Part shown: positions 47,546 through 58,787 of the stretch, piece by piece
How the letters are laid out: each line of letters starts with the position of its first letter
How positions within the stretch are numbered: position 1 is the first letter of the stretch
Assembly (NCBI RefSeq): GCF_905147365.1
Contig: NC_056407.1
Coordinates: 16,537,980 to 16,601,979, forward strand
Reading direction: 5' to 3'
DNA from: Aricia agestis
Lineage: Eukaryota > Arthropoda > Insecta > Lepidoptera > Lycaenidae
Length of the DNA: 64,000 nucleotides
Program-made: the position numbers and the translations under genes
The notes under the pieces: generated by a model
The model's database searches: none
Told to the model about the DNA's origin: nothing
The model's input: the letters and a program-made list of their open reading frames with translations, nothing else

Positions 47546-47914
47546 CACAGACAAATAATTAGGCATCCATTACACGCTTATGCAAGCGACACTCAATTCC
47601 GTCAATCATGAATTATATTAGACTGATGGTGACTGATGGACTGACGAATGGTATTAGACGGTCACTCAATTCTCTTCAGTTTTATGTCAGTCAAAGTCAA
47701 AATTTTCAAAGGTATAGGTACGTTTCTAATTTTTTTCCTATTTTGTCAGATGTGACAACACTCACTCAAAATTCGTGACTGATGGTTGCATGAAGCAAAA
47801 ATCAAAATATCCAGTTTTTCGTCAACTTCATGCAACCGTCTGTCTCGCTCTTACACGGTAGGTTATCCATCAATTACAGCCGCCCATGACGGTGGTAAAA
47901 CTGACAGCAAATAT

Positions 47915-47976
47915 AGGTAGTACTCCTAATGTCGTTGAAACTAATGTCGAATTTCGACCATTGGGCGATCTCTAGT
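47915..47976 (+). mobile_element. Helitron-like H5, 3' end fragment
   Basis: aaatataggtagtactccta, aatgtcgttg, ccattgggcgatctCTAG. Confidence 0.6.
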
Positions 47977-48440
47977 ATAGCGAAAAAGGCCGAAAAAATC
48001 GCGTTTGTTGTATGAGAGCCCCCCTTAAATATTTATTTTATTTTGTTTTCAGTATTTGTTGTTATAGCGGCAACAAGATATACACAATCTGTGAAAATTT
48101 CACAAGTCTAGCTACAGCGGTTCTTGAGATACAGCCTGGAGACAGTCAGACGGACAGACAACGAAGTCTTAGTAATAGGGTCCCGTTTTTACCCTTTGGG
48201 TACGGAACCCTAAAAAAACGGGGGAAATTATTTGAAAGGGATTTTCAAATAATGTCCCCCGTTTTTTCACATTTTCCTCTATTTCTTCGCTCCTATTAGC
48301 CTTAGCGTGATAAAATATAGCCTATTACCTCCCTCGATAAATGGGCTATCTAACACTGAAAGAATTTTTCAAATCGGACCAGTAGTTCCTGAGATTAACG
48401 CGTTCAAACAAACTCTTCCGCTTTGATATTATAGTATAGA
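47977..48440 (-). repeat. 'ttagggttccgtaccc' repeat joined to an H3 5' end, reverse
   Basis: 47985-48215 carries ggggctctcatacaacaaac in reverse and ends gggtacggaaccctaaaaaa. 48220-48440 is the H3 5' part reversed (ggaccagtagttcctgagat; tataatattagtataga-type end). Confidence 0.5.
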
Positions 48441-49350
48441 TTTTAATTATTATATTATGTAATCATGGAATATCGTCTTGCGATTTCAACTTGAACCTAA
48501 TCAGACAAATTTTTAATCGCGAACTCAAGTATTTTATTGTACATAACAAAGAAATATGCTTATCAAGAAAGGGAGGGCCACGAAAGCACTATTATTAGAA
48601 AACATACTAGATAGGTTTAATAACGTGGAGTTAGTACCACTTACACTCGCACTATCACCCGAGAGAGCGGCACGCAATTAAAAGGTTAGAAAAACATGAG
48701 CGATCTTGAGCGAAAACTACTCCATAATGGGCATTGTCCAAAAAAAAATCACATGTACTTTTTATATTTTTTTTCGTTAAAATAGGGTATTTTAAAAATA
48801 TAAATTAAATCATTTTGAAATTCATTAAGTAACTAATGGGTATTTTTTTCTTTTATATACAAAAACTTTTCGAGGAATAAGGTCAGTGATCGTCACTGAC
48901 CTTATTCCTCGAAAAGTTTTTGTAAGGAGCAAAATTAAAAAAAAATATGGACAATCCCAATTCCATAAATGAGCAACTCTAACGATTATTATTATTATTT
49001 AAGAGTGAAAAAAGTATGTGAGTGATGATGATGTTAGTACGGGAGCAATTAGCACGAATGCATGTCAACGGACAGAGAGTGGTTGCGCAACCCGCTACCT
49101 GTGCGGAAGGTCAGGCCTTGACCGATTAGACGCAAGTCGCAACCGCTCGCCGGCACCAGCCACGAGGCGCTTGCGGGCTGGACGCGGTGGTTCTATAGAG
49201 TGACAACCACAGAAATTATGACTCAACCGAGAAATTGGGCTGCTTTCTATCCGGATCAGTTCGACGAACGACTAATTTGATCTCTCTTTCACCTTTACCT
49301 CTGTTTCTGTGTTCTCATACGATCATCACAAATTGCTGATTTAATAAGCA
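48441..49350. other. No gene recognised; contains a perfect hairpin
   Basis: Unique sequence with the hairpin at 48859-48923. 49050-49200 is GC-richer but without a supported frame. Confidence 0.4.
48859..48923. repeat. Perfect hairpin, 31-bp arms and 3-nt loop
   Basis: Arms 48859-48889 and 48893-48923 (acaaaaacttttcgaggaat and complement) are exact around tcg. Confidence 0.9.
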
Positions 49351-50072
49351 CTAGCTGTTGCCCGCGACTTCGTCCGCGTGGACTTTAGTTTATAGCGCGC
49401 GGTGTCAACAAAATTTGTGTCAAAAGCTTTTATAAAAAAACCCTGGTACCCCTTAAATCAATACAGCTGTGCAGTGTGCACACAATAAGTACTTCATTTT
49501 TTTATATTAAACTTTATATTCTTATACTGCACAGATAAAGTACTGAGTTATTTAATACCGTAGAATAGATATAACAATCGAAAAAAATCGAGACTTAAAT
49601 GTAAGATGATACCACCTCTTATAGAAAGACTTTTGAGCAAGCGTCAGCGCGATGTAGAAGACGCACGGCGCCATCTATTATGAATTTTTTGAACAAATTT
49701 ACGACCCTTAAAACCCTTTTTTCCAGTAAAAAAGTAGCCTATGTCCTTTCTCAGGCTTTAGACTATCTGTATACAAAATTTCATTACAATCGGTTCGGTA
49801 GTTTTGGCGTTTGGCGTGAAAGCGAGACTGACAGGCAGACAGACAGACAGAGATACTTTCGCATTTATAATATTAGTACATGTGCACACTGCACAGCTGT
49901 TTTTGGGTATTTTGATAAAATACTTTCAGTGCTGCCATTCCGGTGTAGCGCGGCCCTAAGAGGGGTACCACTTACCAGGGTTTTAAAAAGTTTTTAAATT
50001 TGACACAAATTTTGTTGACACCGCGCGCTATAAACTAAAGTCCACGCGGACGAAGTCGCGGGCTACAGCTAG
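49351..50072. mobile_element. Composite H1, mirrored copy 2
   Basis: 49351-49878 is a reverse H1 with a deletion near 49520, and 49879-50072 a forward H1 3' end (gcgggctacagCTAG). Same layout as 35435-36309. Confidence 0.6.
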
Positions 50073-50091
50073 TTATGAATAAAAACAATAA

Positions 50092-51047
50092 TCTATACTA
50101 ATATTATAAATGCGAAAGTATCTCTGTCTGTCTGTCTGTCTCGCTTTCACGCCAAAACTACTGAACCGATAGTGATGAAATTTTGTACACAGATAGTCTA
50201 AAGCCTGAGAAAGGACATAGGCTACTTTTTAACTGGAAAAAAGGGTTGTAAGGGGAAGAAAATGCGTAAATTTGGTCAAATTAACTTAGTTCCAAAAACT
50301 CAAAACAGATGGCGCCAAGAGTCCCCTAGATCGCGCTATTGCTTGCTCATGCGTATTTCTATAAGAGGTGGTACCATGTTGAACTAAGTTTCTCGATTCT
50401 TTCGATTGTTATACACGTTATTAACTAATAACTCACCTACCAACTTAGATATCAAATTCAAAAACAACAGCGCCAAAACTACTGAACCGATTGTAATGAA
50501 ATTTTGTACACAGATAGTCTAAAGCCTGAGAAAGGACATAGGCTACTTCTTACTGGAAAATGGGGTTGTAAGGGGGTGTTTATGCGTAAATTTGTTCAAA
50601 TTAACTTAGTTCCAAAAACTCAAAACAGATGGCGCCAAGAGTCCCCTAGATCGCGCTATTGCTTGCTCATGCGTATTTCTATAAGAGGTGGTACCATGTT
50701 GAGTCAATATTTCGATTGTTATACATGTTATTAATTAACTCACGTACCAACATAGATTTCAGAAACAACAGTCTACCAATTATAAATACTAAATAGTTTA
50801 TGGGTATTGGGCAAAGCTAAAGTTGTGTAATGCATTATGCAGCTAAGTTGTGTAACGCTAAATAAGCTTTAAAAGGTATAAAAAAGTTTAATTAAAAAAA
50901 AAAAACATTATGTGCACACTACACGGCTGTTTTGGGTATTTTGATTTAAGGGGTACCAGGGTTTTAAAAAGCTTTGGACACCAATTTTATTGACACCGCG
51001 CGCTATAAACTGAAGTCCACGCGGACGAAGTCGCGGGCAACAGCTAG
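50092..51047 (+). mobile_element. Helitron-like H1 variant with internal duplication
   Basis: Starts TCTATACTAATATT and ends gcaacagCTAG. Segments 50157-50420 and 50472-50720 repeat the same part (gatagtctaaagcctgagaa; gatggcgccaagagtcccct), about 317 bp apart. Confidence 0.65.
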
Positions 51048-51858
51048 TATATAATAAAGTAAGTATGATTAGTTCTGTTACAATAATGAATTAAAAAATA
51101 AACGCCATCTGTTTTCATATATTAGAATTAAAATGTTGATTGCATTGATATATTTTCTGGATGGAATATATGCCAACACGGTACACTCGAACTCCTTAGA
51201 AATGCAGTAGGAGTTCTATAAGATAAGATAGATTGATTATTATTATTATACCAAGTGATAATATTATTAAACGTAATATTCTAACGTATTAAAAACTATA
51301 AACAAAAACATAATCCATACTAATATTATAAATGCGAAAGTATCTCTGTCTGTCTGTCTGTCTGTCTGTCTTGCTTTCACGCCAAAACTACTGAACCGAT
51401 TGCAATGAAATTTTGTATACAGTTATTCTAGAGTCTGAGAAAGGACATAGGCTACATTTTGATGTGGGAAAATATCTTATTTCCATGAAAATTCCGATGA
51501 AAATGAATTCACATTGCGCGTGGCCAGCGCTCATCCCGGGGGTCCTGGGTTCGAGTCCCGCAGGCGGAACAAAAAGTTTTCAATTTTCCTGGGTCTTGGA
51601 TGTGTATTAAAATAAAATTTCAAAAATCTTAAACATATTTTATGTATAATATTATAAAAAATCCAGAAATATATCAATGGAATGTACATTTTAGTTCTAA
51701 TACGATTCAACAGATGGCGTTTTATTTTTTACTTTATTGTAACATAGAACTAATCATACTTATTAGTTAGTATGTTTTTGTTTATAGTTTTTAATACGTT
51801 AGAATATGATGTTTAATAATATTATAATCCATACTAATATTATAAATGCGAAAGTATC

Positions 51859-51889
<31 letters not shown>

Positions 51890-52361
51890 TGCTTTCACGC
51901 CAAAACTACTGAACCGATTGCAACGAAATTTTGTACACAGTTATTCTAGAGTCTGAGAAAGGACATAGGCTACATTTTGATGTGAGAAAATATCTTATTT
52001 CCATGAAAATTTCGATGAAAATGAATTCGCATTGCGCGTGGCCAGCGCTCATCCCGGGGGTCCTGGGTTCGAGTCCCGCAGGCGGAACAAAAAGTTTTCA
52101 ATTTTCCAGGGTCTTGGATGTGTATTAAAATAAAATTTCAAAAATCTTAAACATATTTTATGTATAATATTATAAAAAATCCAGAAATATATAGATGGAA
52201 TGAACATTTTAGTTCTAATACGATTCAACAGATGGCGTTTTATTTTTTACTTTATTGTAACATAGAACTAATCATACTTATTAGTTAGTATGTTTTTGTT
52301 TATAGTTTTTAATACGTTAGAATATGATGTTTAATAATATTATAATAATATTATATATATA
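51048..52361. mobile_element. H2 cluster: one reverse fragment and two forward copies
   Basis: 51048-51313 is a reversed H2 3' region. Forward H2 copies start at 51314 and 51828 (TCCATACTAATATTATAAAT), each with the tRNA-type SINE segment (B box at about 51548 and 52068). The two forward copies are nearly identical over about 510 bp, a recent tandem duplication or repeated insertion. Confidence 0.6.
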
Positions 52362-53285
52362 CTAGCTGTTGCCCGCGACTTCGTCCGCGTGGTAAGTGGT
52401 ACCCCTCTTAGGGCCGCCCTACACCGGAATGGCAGCGCTGAAAGTGCTCGCCTCGCCGCTGCCATTCCGGTGTAGCGCGGCCCTTAATTAATCAAAATAC
52501 CCAAAAACAGCTGTGCAGTGTGCACATAATCTATACTAATATTATAAATGCGAAAGTATCTCTGTCTGTCTGTCAGTCTCGCTTTCACGCCAAACGCCAA
52601 AACTACCGAACCGATTGTAATGAAATTTTGTATACAGATAGTCTAAAGCCTGAGAAAGGACATAGACTACTTTTTTACTGGAAAAAAGGGTTGTAAGGGT
52701 CGTAAATTTGTTCAAAAAATTCATAATAGATGGCGCCGTGCGTCTTCTACATCGCGCTGACGCTTGCTCAAAAGTCTTTCTATAAGAGGTGGTATCATCT
52801 TACATTTAAGTCTCGATTTTTTTCGATTGTTATATCTATTCTACGGTATTAAATAACTCAATACTTTATCTGTGCAAGCAGTGACGTAACCTTAAGACTA
52901 AATTTCACCAACGACTGTTAAAGTTAATGATCGAATTAGTATCACGTTAGCTGTTTCGTTTTTCATATGAATGAAAGAGAAGACAGGACATTTTAACAAG
53001 CTGTTAACACTAACAGACGTTGGTGAAATTGGGGCTAAACCTATCAATGATAAATAGTTTATGGGTAAAGTTGTGTAATTGGGGGGCTAAAATATATTCT
53101 TTGAAATTTGGCATAAAATATAAAGTTTAATATAAAAAATAAAGTACTTATTGTGTGCACACTACACAGCTGTATTGATTTAAGGGGTACCAGGGTTTTT
53201 TTATAAAAGCTTTTGACACCAATTTTGTTGACATCGCGCGCTATAAACTGAAGTCCACGCGGACGAAGTCGCGGGCAACAGCTAG
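52362..53285. mobile_element. Composite H1, forward copy 2, with a nested MITE
   Basis: 52362-52529 is a reversed H1 3' end containing the 28-bp hairpin. 52530-53285 is a forward H1 split by the MITE at 52896-53035. Confidence 0.65.
52896..53035. mobile_element. MITE with TAA target duplication inside H1
   Basis: H1 reads gtaaccttaaacctatc elsewhere. Here cctTAA is followed by 140 bp with inverse ends (taaatttcaccaacg / cgttggtgaaattgg) and then TAAacctatc. A 3-bp TAA duplication points to the PIF/Harbinger type. Confidence 0.8.
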
Positions 53286-53742
53286 TAACTAATAAGTATG
53301 ATTAGTTCTATGTTACAATGAAGTAAAAAATAAAACGCCATCTGTTGAATCGTATTAGAACTAAAATGTTCATTGCATCGATATATTTCTGGATTTTTTA
53401 TAATATTATACATAAAATATATTTAAGATTTTTGAAATATTATTTTAATACACATCCAAGACCCAGGAACATTGAAAACTTTTTGTTCCGCCTGCGGGAC
53501 TCGAACCCAGGACCCCCGGGATGAGCGCTGGCCACGCGCAATGCGAATTTATTTTCATCGATATTTTCATGGAAATAAGATATTTTCCCACATAAAAATG
53601 TAGCCTATGTCCTTTCACAGACTCTAGAATAACTGTGTACAAAATTTCATTGCAATCGGTTCAGTAGTTTTGGCGTGAAAGCGAGACAGACAGACAGACA
53701 GACAGACAGAGATACTTTCGCATTTATAATATTAAGTATAGA
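53286..53742 (-). mobile_element. Helitron-like H2, reverse copy with SINE segment
   Basis: Follows the H1 CTAG directly; reversed B box (gggactcgaacccaggaccc) at about 53496; ends tttataatattaagtataga. Confidence 0.6.
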
Positions 53743-54717
53743 TAAGTTCCCATAATTTACTCACACGTGAGCCTCGAGAATTATCATTGTGAAGCACGTT
53801 TGTTCGATGCGAGATTGTGACTAGCTGCGTGTAGGCTGTCTGCATCATCCTGGCCGATCCTAAAATTTAGGTGTCCTATTCGGCTCTTTCCGCCTCGTCT
53901 CCTAAAAAAAAATATTTAAGCTCCTTCAATTAGTTTTTGAACTTCTTTGTCTCCGACGAATCCCTTCGGTTCCTGTCTCATACCTTCCTTATTGTTAGGA
54001 CTAACTGTGCCGAAGATGAGTTACGGTGCCAGAAACTTGAGGTGCGAATGATGATATAAGTTGACCCTTGCGGCGCGCGTGTTTATATAAACCGTGATAT
54101 AATTGTACAAGTGGAACGGAACGCACCGGTGTGGTGGCGCTGCGTGTACGCATGTGGGTCACCTCACTCACCTGGCTGGTCGAGCGGGTCTCAACCCCAG
54201 AAGCGGGACTCGACGCTCCATCACATCCAACTACACTAAATACTGATAGACTATGAATGGGAGGCTATGTACTGTAGACTTATACGGATCCCAATTCCCA
54301 AGCTTTTTCTGTCTCTAATCTATCTCTATCTCTATCCATACATAGAGATTAGAGATAATATGTTTTGACTTTTGATAGTCAAAGTCATGACAGCTGGATT
54401 AGCTCTGTTTTAAATTTTAATATTCATGTATTTACTAGGCCGGATAAGTTTTTATGAAAGTTAAGTGCTGAACTTAAAATTGATTTTATAAAAACAAAGG
54501 AGACTAAAGTCTAAAGAACCCCTTCAGCTTATACCACGAGTGTCTTCTGATATATTTTGTGATTAGCCATACTATAAAAACACTTGAAATTGTGTGTCCT
54601 GGCTGACGGGCTGACTGACTGAGCTTTATGTGAGCGATACTAAAGTTTTGTAAATCGCTCGCAGATGTTTCACGTTGTAATATTCGTAGAAAAGCTTTGC
54701 TACCAAATAGTGTTAAT
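53743..54717. other. No gene recognised
   Basis: Mixed unique sequence; no supported frame or repeat pair. Confidence 0.4.
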
Positions 54718-54940
54718 GGTGAAGCCAAACGATCGTAATTTGTGAGTTGTGAGTCGCAGAATTTCGGTCGCGTAAATATCTTTTCATACAAATCATGATT
54801 CATGAGTAATGACTCATGACTCATAAAATTACGCTCGTGTGAATCAATAGGACTTTTGTATGAAACTGAATGCAGCAGAATTTCTGCCAGCCGACATTCT
54901 GCGATTCACAACTTACAAATGACGCTCGTTTGGCTTCACC
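54718..54940. mobile_element. MITE with ~45-bp inverted ends
   Basis: Left ggtgaagccaaacgatcgta and right tgacgctcgtttggcttcac with tcgcagaat / attctgcga further in; arms pair with few mismatches. Non-coding. Confidence 0.75.
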
Positions 54941-55309
54941 CTTATGGTAACATACAATCGAAATTGGAAACTCTATATTTAGGGTTTCCGAGCCTGTAAG
55001 GTGTAAACAATGCTACCCATAATAGCCCTACCTTTTGTCTCCAAAATAATGCAGCACCGAGGCTGAAAAGAAAAATATTGATCGCGGACAAAGGAAGAAA
55101 AACATCAGTATTTATTTGGAAACGACGGCTCGTACGTATCCGTATGTAAAGCAGATCGCGATTACATCTGAGCGGCGGCTGGCGTCAGCGGAACATACAG
55201 TATGATATAACGTCCGCGGCGTGATCGACGGAGAGCAGTCTGCACTCCTCCGCCGGTTCGCGCGGAACCGCCTGAAACCACGGCAGGTCGCATGAGCACC
55301 ATCAGGGTG

Positions 55310-55344
55310 TCAGTACAGTGTGGAGGCTCGCGAGTATCGGTCGT
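55310..55344 (+). promoter_or_regulatory. Candidate core promoter (initiator plus DPE)
   Basis: TCAGT (55310-55314) matches the arthropod initiator with A+1 at 55312. GGTCGT at 55339-55344 fits the DPE consensus RGWYVT and lies exactly at +28 to +33. No TATA box is seen upstream, as expected for DPE promoters. Context is a GC-rich unique island about 5.2 kb before HMG-CoA reductase. Confidence 0.45.
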
Positions 55345-55446
55345 GTGATGTTGGTCCACAGGAAGAGCATCTCCTCACACTATTCGTATCTATGTGACAA
55401 CACCGGTTCGGTGATCAGAATGCTGCTCCAGTTCGCCAAAAAAGTG
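55312..55446 (+). other. Candidate first exon of HMG-CoA reductase
   Basis: From the proposed start site to a donor AAAGTG|GTAAAT at 55446/55447. Splicing to the acceptor at 60537 would join GTG to GTACCGATG and keep the frame open from ATG 55348 (or ATG 55420) into the reductase, adding an alternative N-terminus. If the exon is instead UTR only, the start remains 60544. No transcript evidence is available here. Confidence 0.35.
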
Positions 55447-55963
55447 GTAAATATTTTTTTCCGAGAGTTTCGTTGCGGGTGCAGATTAGTTCCTTTAGTG
55501 AACAATTGATTTCATGAATTTTAGCGAAATCACATTCATAGATACTTACAGAAACATTCTTATAAGATCTTCATCGAGATTATTCACGTTATATGCATAA
55601 ATCACCAATTATAACATATTATATTCATTTCTCATTTCAAACAAACCGAAGTTTAGCCATCTACAAGTGATTAGAGGGCAACATGCAGAAAACTCGACCA
55701 CGAGGGCTAGAGATCGGGGCGGAGGTCTATCCCACGATCTCATTGGTATTGCTTTTCCAATAGAATATTATTATGTCTGTAAAATGAACATGTATCAAAG
55801 ATTTTGAGAAAATGACTATCATAGCTAAGTATCAATTATTATTTAAAACAAAATATTTAAAACTAGCTGTTGCCCGCGACTTTGTCCGCGTGGACGTTTA
55901 TAGCGTGCGGTGTCAACAAAATTGGTGTCAAAAAAAGCTTTTTAAAACCCTGTTACCCCTTAA

Positions 55964-56380
55964 GAGGGCGACTAACCCCAAAAATCAAACATCGTCCTTC
56001 TCTCTTCACACTTACGCCCGTCTTTCATATGCCAGGTGAAAAAGAACGACGCGGATTCATCGCCAAATTAGTTTTTTCTCAATAACTCGATAAATATACA
56101 ATATTTTAAAAATCCGCTAGGTCGATCTCTCAATGATAGAATTTTATACAATGTGTATAAAATTCTATCATTGATCAATTTTATACAAAAATTCGTGAAA
56201 ATCAGATGCATCTTTGTGTTTTTTTTCTGTCGAGAAAATTTTAAGATATCGTGTTTTTGCTCAGATCGAATTCTCGGAAATATAATGTAGCATCTAATTT
56301 TAGAAAATGAAACAATTCGGGGCTTATTTTCAAGTATAAAAATAAATTATAAAATCGACACTTTAGGGTTAGTCGCCCCC
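55964..56380. mobile_element. TTAA-specific MITE (piggyBac type), 417 bp
   Basis: Flanked by TTAA on both sides (55960-55963, 56381-56384) where H1 elsewhere has one TTAA. Ends gagggcgactaacccc and gggttagtcgccccc are inverted repeats. It carries a perfect 21-bp hairpin with 3-nt loop at 56130-56174. Confidence 0.85.
56130..56174. repeat. Perfect hairpin, 21-bp arms, 3-nt loop
   Basis: tcaatgatagaattttatac and its complement around atg; lies inside the TTAA MITE. Confidence 0.88.
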
Positions 56381-56421
56381 TTAAATCAAAAGTGCAGTGT
56401 GCACATAATATTTATTTTAAA

Positions 56422-56640
56422 CTAGCTGTCCCGGTGAAATTCGTGTCACTTTTAAAACCTTCCCTGGACTTCTACGAATATTTTAAGACTAAAATTAGCC
56501 CAATCCGTTCAGCCGTTTTCGAGTTTTAGCGTTACTAACACAATTGAAAATCCATTTTTATTTATATACTAGCTGTCCCGGTGAACTTCGTGTCACTTTA
56601 AAACCTTCCCTGGACTTCTACGAAAATTTTAAGACTAACA
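56422..56640 (-). mobile_element. Two Helitron-like H6 copies in a row, reverse
   Basis: 56422-56568 is complete (CTAG, ctgtcccggtgaaattcgtg ... tttttatttata). 56569-56640 is a second H6 3' part (CTAG, ctgtcccggtgaacttcgtg) inserted at the first one's 5' end. Confidence 0.65.
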
Positions 56641-57357
56641 AAAAATTAAAACCGACTTCCAAGGTACTAAACAAAAGTAATATTCTTAAAAATAATCTAA
56701 AAAGAATCAAATAATTCTTATTCGTTATTATAGTGCCGTCTTCAGACTTCGCGGTTCGCCTAAACCTCAACTATTTCTGTACTCAATCTTCGTACTTTTG
56801 AAGTCGCAAGAAGTTCAAGAGTTGGTACAAATAGGTAGGCGGTTTTACTGATAACAGCAGTTTCTACTGGACAACCTTTAATTAAGGCATTTTTTTACTG
56901 CTCTAACATTCATTACTTTAAAACCTAATGTTCATAATCTTTGTCACTAATAATAACAAATACGGAACTTTTAGAAAAAAGCCGGTTTTTTTAAATATGG
57001 GTAATTCTTATTAACCGGTTATAATTTTCAATCCGGGAAATGATTAGCGGCCCATGTTCATAAACGTGCGTAATGGTTGACCATACTATTCACACTGAAC
57101 AGACTGAGCATTTGCGAGCGCGAGCGACGCACACAGCAAATATAATATGTACTTCGATCAAGTCGCGACACCATGGACGTATATAAGGGGGGGGGGGGGG
57201 GGGGGGGTCCTGGGGGTCCGGACCGCCCCCAGTACTATCCATGGTACTTGTGAAAATAATTAATACTGTGGAGCGTATTACTTTTTTTATAAATATATTC
57301 AACATTCCGATATTCAAATTTTCATGGGTGAGTCCAACTCGCACTTGGCCGTTTTTT
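56641..57357. other. No gene; contains a ~20-base G run
   Basis: The G run lies at about 57188-57207, followed by cctgggggtccggaccgccc. No terminal repeats or frame were recognised. Confidence 0.4.
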
Positions 57358-57600
57358 ACGTTACGTTAGGGTATTACTTATTTTTGTTACACCGTTACCA
57401 AAGCTATACAAGATGTAACAAAAATAAGTGATAATACTTTAGGGTGTGTACGTGTTCCCTGTAGAGAGTTCACTGTGAAAGTAGCAGCACTGAAAGACCA
57501 AAATTTTTTTTCATTTTTATATGGGGAAACTCGTGACGCTCGGGCCCTTGCCCATACAAAAGTGAAAAACTATTTTCACTTATTTTTGTTACACACTGTA
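57358..57600. mobile_element. MITE-like element with 'aaaaataagtg' arms
   Basis: cttatttttgttacacc (57378) pairs with tgtaacaaaaataag (57413), and a further cacttatttttgttacacac copy occurs at about 57576. Confidence 0.5.
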
Positions 57601-58020
57601 TATACGCCCGTGCGCGACACGCGGTCGATCTCACTATCAACCGGTTTATTTAGGTTCCAAGTTTCGTTCCTATTTGGTTCCGCTCCGGAACGAAACCGTA
57701 TGACAAAATTGGTTTAACCCTTAAAATACCGGATAATGTTGAACCGGTTTCAAGCCCTGCTCGACTACCTGCAGAAACTAGTGAGTCGCGGTGTTTATCG
57801 CTGTAGGTAGCAGCTGTAGGTGAAACTAGCAAACCGCGGCCGGCGCGGCTTGCTAGTTTCATTCGTAGACATGTAAACTTTACTAATTACTATGAACCTG
57901 TGGCGATTAATCTGGGCAACGGAAACTTTGTTAGCATAGAAAGTGAGATCGGGACTTGAACCATTTTTGTTAGTCGCAAAAATTAAACCCAGAGACAATA
58001 CTTAATATCTGGGATCTTCG

Positions 58021-58292
58021 ATTGTTTAGAACATTTTATGGTTCTATCTTTTATAGTTTAGGCAGCGTACGCAAAATAAGTAACTTTTCTGGTTGATTTT
58101 TTACACCTTGTCTCCGAAAAACCCAAATATCTTACGGAAACCTATTTTTTCCTAAATAAAATTTTGCCTATGTTACTCGTGGATAATGCAGCTATCGAAT
58201 GGTGAAAGAATTTTAAAAATCGGTTCAGTAGTTTTTGAGCCTATTCATTACAATTATACAAACAAAGTTTACCTCTTTATAATATTAGTATA
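58021..58292 (-). mobile_element. Helitron-derived H9, reverse fragment
   Basis: ttagaacattttatggttct, ggcagcgtacgcaaaataag; ends tttataatattagtataga. Related to 2400-2612 and 11090-11352. Confidence 0.55.
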
Positions 58293-58787
58293 GAAAAGAA
58301 ATGATTTTTATGTTTGTGGCTTTGCAAGAACATTAAAAATGAGTTTCGACTTCATAATAATTATTTTACGAATAAAAGGAAAAATAGTGTTAACAAAGTT
58401 AACAATGAAACTATGATAATTACATTCGATTAAAATATAAATGAAATCAGAACTGCGAATTACGATGTACACTCCATACTCGCTCGATAGATGGTGTAGC
58501 ACTCCCTTTATACTGCGGTATCGCTTGTTTGCCGAGTATAATTATTATGTTTTAAAAAATCGTAATACTCAATCGAAAGTAACATCGGTGCACGAATAAC
58601 CTCCTGAAACTTCAAAAGTTGTTGGGCTATCGTCATAGAATTTGTCTTTTGCAGAAGTACCTACCTGTTATTATCAATTAATTTTACGACCTAGAATATA
58701 TACCTAGAGATAGGGAATGGGTGCTAAGCTAAGTACACAAAAGTTTTAACGTGACCTGAAAAGAAATGAAACCTTAAAAAAAGAAAT

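Larger units (their letters stand above)
55863..56412 (-). mobile_element. Helitron-like H1, reversed 3' end with nested MITE
   Basis: CTAG at 55863, ctgttgcccgcgactttgtc; interrupted at cccTTAA and resumed at TTAAatcaaaagtgcagtgt. Confidence 0.65.

Noticed and set aside
30711..53642. Five 'MYTVILESEKGHRLHFDV' frames as a small gene family
   Set aside because: Each lies across a Helitron H2 and its SINE segment; frame conservation follows DNA identity, not selection.
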